From positions 89,050 to 153,049 of the forward strand of contig JADJOO010000012.1 of NCBI GenBank assembly GCA_016713725.1: a stretch of DNA of 64,000 nucleotides, read 5' to 3'. Under the pieces are notes generated by a model that was not told where the DNA came from, ran no database searches, and saw only the letters and a program-made list of their open reading frames with translations. Source of the DNA: Pseudomonadota bacterium (GTDB lineage: Bacteria; Pseudomonadota; Gammaproteobacteria; Steroidobacterales; Steroidobacteraceae). This document shows, piece by piece, positions 60,272 through 64,000 of this stretch; the first letter of the stretch is position 1; the number at the start of each line of letters is the position of its first letter. The translations under genes were made by a program, and so were the position numbers.

Positions 60272-61600
60272 GTGACGAACCCGCATATCAAGACCGCCCT
60301 CCCCGGCCCGAACGCCCGGGCCATGCTCGCGCGCGACGTGTCCGTCGCTTCGCCTTCCTATCCGCGCGACTATCCGTTCGTGATGTCGCACGGTCGCGGC
60401 ACCGAGGTCTGGGACGTCGACGGCAACCGCTTCCTCGACTTCGTCGCCGGCATTGCCGTGTGCTCCACGGGACATGCGCACCCGAAGGTGGTCAACGCCA
60501 TCAAGACGGCGGCGGACAAGTTCCTGCACGTCTCGAGCGACTACTGGCACGAGAACATGACGCGCCTGACGGAGCGCCTGGCCGAAGTCGCCCCGATGGG
60601 CGAGCCCGTGATGAGCTTCCTCTGCCAGTCCGGCACGGAATCGGTCGAAGGCGCGATCAAGCTCGCGCGCTACGTGACCGGCCGGCCGCGATTCATCGGT
60701 TTCCTCGGCAGTTTCCACGGACGCACGATGGGGTCGCTCGCGTTCACGTCGAGCAAGTACACGCAGCAGAAGGGCTTCGCGCCGACGATGCCCGGCGTGA
60801 CGCACGTGCCTTATCCGAATCCATACCGGCCCCTGTTTGCCGGCGCAGACCAGGGCAAAGCCGTGCTCGACTACATCCGCATGCTGTTCGAGCGCAACGT
60901 GCCGGCGTCGGAAGTCGCCGCGATCATGATCGAGCCCCTGCAGGGTGAAGGCGGCTACCTGTGGCCACCCGAGGGCTTCCTGGCCGGCCTGCGCACGCTC
61001 TGCGACGAGCACGGCATCCTGCTGATCTTCGACGAAGTGCAGTCCGGAGTCGGCCGCACCGGCAGGATGTGGGCGTGCGAGCACTCGGGCGTGAAGCCCG
61101 ACATCATGACCAGCGCCAAGGGACTCGGCTCCGGCATGCCGATCGGCGCGATCATCGCCAGGACGAAGATCATGGAGCAATGGAAGCGCGGCGCGCACGG
61201 CAACACGTTCGGCGGCAATCCACTGAGTTGTGCCGCGGCGATCGCGACGCTGGACCTCGTCCAGTCCGAGTACGCCGCCAACGCGGCGCGCGTGGGCGAG
61301 CATTTCATGGGACGCCTGCGCGAGATGCAGCGCGACTATCCCTGCATCGGTGAAGTCCGTGGCAGGGGACTCATGATCGGCATGGAGCTGATCGAGAACG
61401 ACGCCGAACGGACACCCGCCCGTGCGTTGTGCGACCGGCTCGTGACGCGCGGCTATCACAACGGGCTGCTGCTGCTCTCGTGCGGCGTCAGCACGCTGCG
61501 GTTCATGCCGCCACTCTCGACGACCATCGCCGAAATCGACGAAGCGATCGGCTTGTTGCGCAACTCGCTCGACGAGGCGCTGCAGGGCAAGGGCGCGTGA
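60272..61600 (+). CDS. Class III aminotransferase, GABA/ornithine-type
   Basis: A 442-residue PLP enzyme. SAKGLGSGMPIGAII contains the PLP lysine, IFDEVQSGVGRTG the pyridine-binding Asp, and IEPLQGEGGY is typical for omega-amino acid aminotransferases such as 4-aminobutyrate, ornithine and acetylornithine types. The pattern LLQC-type C terminus is as in the GABA group. It transfers an omega-amino group to a 2-oxo acid. It is intact, whereas the first aminotransferase of the operon is broken. The permease gene begins seven bases after its stop. Confidence 0.9.
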   Translation: MTNPHIKTALPGPNARAMLARDVSVASPSYPRDYPFVMSHGRGTEVWDVDGNRFLDFVAGIAVCSTGHAHPKVVNAIKTAADKFLHVSSDYWHENMTRLTERLAEVAPMGEPVMSFLCQSGTESVEGAIKLARYVTGRPRFIGFLGSFHGRTMGSLAFTSSKYTQQKGFAPTMPGVTHVPYPNPYRPLFAGADQGKAVLDYIRMLFERNVPASEVAAIMIEPLQGEGGYLWPPEGFLAGLRTLCDEHGILLIFDEVQSGVGRTGRMWACEHSGVKPDIMTSAKGLGSGMPIGAIIARTKIMEQWKRGAHGNTFGGNPLSCAAAIATLDLVQSEYAANAARVGEHFMGRLREMQRDYPCIGEVRGRGLMIGMELIENDAERTPARALCDRLVTRGYHNGLLLLSCGVSTLRFMPPLSTTIAEIDEAIGLLRNSLDEALQGKGA

Positions 61601-61606
61601 GACGAG

Positions 61607-62908
61607 ATGCACCAGCCGAAGGAACTCGGATTCTGGATGTGCACGGCCCTCGTGGTCGGCAACACCATCGGCATGGGCATCTTCGTGTTGCCGGCGTCGC
61701 TGGCGCCCTATGGCTTGAATGCGATGCTGGGCTGGGGCATCACGGTGCTGGGCATGACCGTGCTCGCGCGCGTGTTCGCGCAACTTGCCCGTGAGTTTCC
61801 TGCGGCCGACGGCCCCTACACCTACATCGAGCAGACCACCGGCAAGCTGCCGGCCTACATCGCGATCTGGTGCTACTGGGTTTCCTGCTGGATCACGAAC
61901 GCCGCGCTCGCGATCGGCCTGGTCGGCTACCTGGGCAAGGTGCTGCCGGGACTCGAGTCAGTGTCGCCTGTCGTGCTCGCCACGGCGCTGATCTGGCTGT
62001 TCGTCGGCATCAACCTGCTCGGGGTGCGCACCGGCGGAGGCGTGCAAGTCGTCACCACCGCGCTGAAATTGCTGCCGATGCTCTTCATCCTCGGTCTCGG
62101 CGCCTGGCTGCTGCTCACCGAGCCGTCGGTCTACACGCGCCAGGTGCCTGCGACGCCGATCACGCTGGAAGCCCTGATGGCAGCGTCCACGATCGCACTG
62201 TTCGCGATGCTCGGCATCGAGTCTGCGGCGGTACCGGCCGGCCGCGTGCGCGACCCGGAGAAGAACATCCCGCGTTCGACGCTCTTCGGCACGTTGCTGA
62301 TGGCCGTCATCTACATCGGCGTGTCGGCGATGGCGATGCTGCTGCTGGAGCAGGAACAACTGGCGCAGTCTTCGGCGCCGTTCGCCGACCTGCTCGACCA
62401 GTTCGTCGGTGCCGGCAATGGCCGCCTGCTGTCGGTCTTCGTGGTGATCAGCGGCCTCGGCGCGCTGAACGGCTGGACGCTGCTGGTCAGCGAGCTCACG
62501 GCCTCGATGGGACGCCATGGCTTCCTGCCGCAATCCGTCCGCAGGCTCAATTCGCGCGGCGCGCCGTGGCTCGCCCTGGCGTTGACCGCAGTGCTCGCCA
62601 CCGTGATGGTGCTGATGAACTACAGCAAGTCGATGGTGGACGGCTTCACGTTCCTGTCACAGGTGGTGACGGCCGCCAACCTGCCGCTGTACCTGCTGTG
62701 CGCGATCGCCCTCGTGGTGCTGACACGCCGCGGCAAGCGCCAACTGCCGGGCAGCCTGTTCGTGCTCGGCATTTTCGGGACCGTCTACGTCGTCTTTGCA
62801 TTCATCGGGCTCGGTCGCGAACCGTTCGTCTGGTCGCTCGTGCTCGGCGCAGCCGGCCTGCCGCTCTATGGGTTCATGCGCCGACGCCGGGTATCGGAGT
62901 TGCCATGA
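61607..62908 (+). CDS. Amino acid permease, APC family
   Basis: A 433-residue permease with 12 membrane segments. LVVGNTIGMGIFVLPASLAPYGLNAML is the segment 1 signature of the APA (basic amino acid/polyamine antiporter-like, AdiC/CadB/PotE) branch, and YWVSCWITNAALAIGLVGYLG and FAMLGIESAAVPAGRVRDPEKNIPRST follow. It probably brings the operon's substrate into the cell. Branch membership fits a basic amino acid or amine, but this is not decisive. Its stop overlaps the next start (ATGA). Confidence 0.88.
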   Translation: MHQPKELGFWMCTALVVGNTIGMGIFVLPASLAPYGLNAMLGWGITVLGMTVLARVFAQLAREFPAADGPYTYIEQTTGKLPAYIAIWCYWVSCWITNAALAIGLVGYLGKVLPGLESVSPVVLATALIWLFVGINLLGVRTGGGVQVVTTALKLLPMLFILGLGAWLLLTEPSVYTRQVPATPITLEALMAASTIALFAMLGIESAAVPAGRVRDPEKNIPRSTLFGTLLMAVIYIGVSAMAMLLLEQEQLAQSSAPFADLLDQFVGAGNGRLLSVFVVISGLGALNGWTLLVSELTASMGRHGFLPQSVRRLNSRGAPWLALALTAVLATVMVLMNYSKSMVDGFTFLSQVVTAANLPLYLLCAIALVVLTRRGKRQLPGSLFVLGIFGTVYVVFAFIGLGREPFVWSLVLGAAGLPLYGFMRRRRVSELP

Positions 62909-63912
62909 GATTCGCCATCACGCTCGCTGTGGCGCTCTGTGTCGGGACTGTGCCCGTCCTGCGCGCCGATGACGCGGTCGCGCCGCAGGCTGCGGCCGCA
63001 ACCACTGACTACACGGCTGACGGACGCCTGCCACTCCCGGCAATCATGGGTCGCTTCGATTCACTTGCCACGGCACATGGCTGGCAGGAGGAGACGATCT
63101 ATGCATACCCCGGGACGACCGGCCCGGCGATCAAGTCGTGGCGCACGCCGCATCGCGGCGACGCCCTGTGGATTCTCTCCGGCATCCATGGCGAAGAGCC
63201 GGCCGGGCCGAATGCGATCGCCGCCAATCTCGCGAGCCTCACGGAACTCGCCGACGCCGGCGTACCCATCGTCGCTATCCCGCTCGCCAACCCGAAGGCA
63301 TATCGGCACAACTGGCGCTACCCGAACACACCCGAACGCGACTGGAAGAAAGGCGGCGGCTACAGCGTGGGCGACGCCGAGTACCTGCTGCCCGACCTGG
63401 AGTCCGGCACGCAGCCGCGCGCGACGGCAGTCTCGGGTCCCGAGACGTCCGCGCTGACGCAGTTCGTACTGCGCCTCGCACAGCAGTATCCGCCCCGCAT
63501 GGTGCTCGACCTGCACGAGGACGAGCTCTCGACGGAGGGCGGGTACATCTATTCGCAGGGCACGCAACCCGAGGACAATCCCGTCGGAGCGGAAATCGTC
63601 CGGCTGCTGCAGGCCGCGGGCATTCCGTTGCGTCAGTCCGGTCAGACGCGCTTCGGCGAAACGATCGTCGCGGGCGTGATCAGTCGTGACGACAAAGGAC
63701 GACCGATCCGCGACGGCTCGATCGACGAGTTGCTCGCAGCGGCTGAGGTGTTCGTCGACGGCAGAAAAGTCCGCGGTCCTGCGGCCCACACCGTGATCGT
63801 CGTCGAAACCCCCGCCTTCGAGGGCTCGAAGTTCGACTTGCGCGTCGCCGCGCAGGGCGCCGTCGTGCAGCACGTGCGGGAACTCTGGCAGCTGAACAGG
63901 GAGCCACGGTAG
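62905..63912 (+). CDS. Exported M14-like zinc carboxypeptidase/deacylase
   Basis: A 335-residue exported protein (signal peptide residues 1-22). It is of the zinc carboxypeptidase M14/succinylglutamate desuccinylase-like superfamily: His95-x-x-Glu98 in GIHGEEPAG and His204 in LDLHEDE bind zinc, and Glu301 in VIVVETPAF is the general base. It could release an amino acid from a peptide or acyl amide in the periplasm. It is the last complete gene in view, overlapping the permease by four bases (ATGA). It completes an operon bounded by a peptidase at each end. Confidence 0.82.
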   Translation: MRFAITLAVALCVGTVPVLRADDAVAPQAAAATTDYTADGRLPLPAIMGRFDSLATAHGWQEETIYAYPGTTGPAIKSWRTPHRGDALWILSGIHGEEPAGPNAIAANLASLTELADAGVPIVAIPLANPKAYRHNWRYPNTPERDWKKGGGYSVGDAEYLLPDLESGTQPRATAVSGPETSALTQFVLRLAQQYPPRMVLDLHEDELSTEGGYIYSQGTQPEDNPVGAEIVRLLQAAGIPLRQSGQTRFGETIVAGVISRDDKGRPIRDGSIDELLAAAEVFVDGRKVRGPAAHTVIVVETPAFEGSKFDLRVAAQGAVVQHVRELWQLNREPR

Positions 63913-64000
63913 CGTCGGCGACTGACTCGCCGCCGGCAAAGTCCTCAAGGCTGAACTTGCCGATTACACTGCGACCCCCAGGTCCTGAACCGGAATCGCC

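Noticed and set aside
59717..61783. A 688-codon minus-strand frame opposite the CoA-transferase and aminotransferase
   Set aside because: His/Arg/Asp-rich shadow of two well-conserved genes; no recognisable domain or start.
54160..63912. Aromatic beta-ketoadipate pathway operon
   Set aside because: Only the CoA-transferase resembles CatIJ/PcaIJ; no ring-cleavage enzyme, lactonase or thiolase is present, whereas aminotransferases and an amino acid permease are.
1..64000. Defence systems, CRISPR arrays, prophage or insertion sequences
   Set aside because: I found no repeat-spacer array, transposase, integrase, restriction enzyme, reverse transcriptase or toxin-antitoxin pair in any intact reading frame. 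The TerB/HIRAN protein alone is not enough to call a defence system.

Overview
The window is about 64 kb of GC-rich proteobacterial DNA, most likely from a gammaproteobacterium of the Xanthomonadales/Steroidobacterales kind. Pointers are a TonB-dependent receptor, a TPR-sulfotransferase, an UrcA-family protein, TRAP transport, outer-membrane barrels and strong G/C preference at third codon positions. It is an ordinary chromosomal region. I see no rRNA, tRNA, CRISPR array, insertion sequence, prophage or classical defence island. The source looks like a draft or a genome with several damaged genes, because at least seven otherwise well-conserved genes carry an indel, internal deletion or in-frame stop.

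Layout. 1-9.6 kb: end of a lytic transglycosylase, a split small gene with a leader RNA candidate, an UrcA protein, an acetoacetate-decarboxylase-like protein, a lysoplasmalogenase, a patatin, a damaged DOMON/NamZ-like gene and glpD. 9.6-24.5 kb: an OPT transporter, glpK, a large alkylglycerol-monooxygenase-like hydroxylase fused to a serine hydrolase, a P-type ATPase, envelope proteins, a monoacylglycerol lipase, a META-domain lipoprotein, a DEDDh exonuclease and a cNMP/CBS/DUF294 protein. 24.7-31.1 kb: the acetate symporter pair, a trans-acting-enoyl-reductase-like gene, a MAPEG protein, an S10 peptidase and a gene-poor stretch with an orphan zf-HC2 protein.

31.5-47.1 kb: an operon of TonB receptor, TPR-sulfotransferase, nadA and nadB; yqhA; a methylthioadenosine salvage operon (mtnP, mtnA, class II aldolase); a glycerophosphodiesterase; and a flavodoxin-TRAP cluster with a TakP-like binding protein facing it. 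47.2-54.1 kb: an amino acid permease, a zinc-type ABC cluster without its ATPase, a retropepsin-like protease and a TerB/HIRAN tail-anchored protein. 54.2-63.9 kb: one eight-gene operon with a metallopeptidase, two class III aminotransferases, a semialdehyde dehydrogenase, a 3-oxoadipate-type CoA-transferase, an amino acid permease and an M14-like hydrolase.

Three themes tie genes together. First, lipid and ether-lipid turnover feeding glycerol metabolism: patatin, lysoplasmalogenase, alkylglycerol monooxygenase-like enzyme, monoacylglycerol lipase and glycerophosphodiesterase would release glycerol or glycerol phosphate for GlpK and GlpD. Second, an apparent DHAP shunt for methylthioadenosine and 5'-deoxyadenosine. 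Third, the 54-64 kb operon, whose enzyme set could take a diamino acid such as beta-lysine to 3-oxoadipyl-CoA. The last point is a hypothesis from gene content only.
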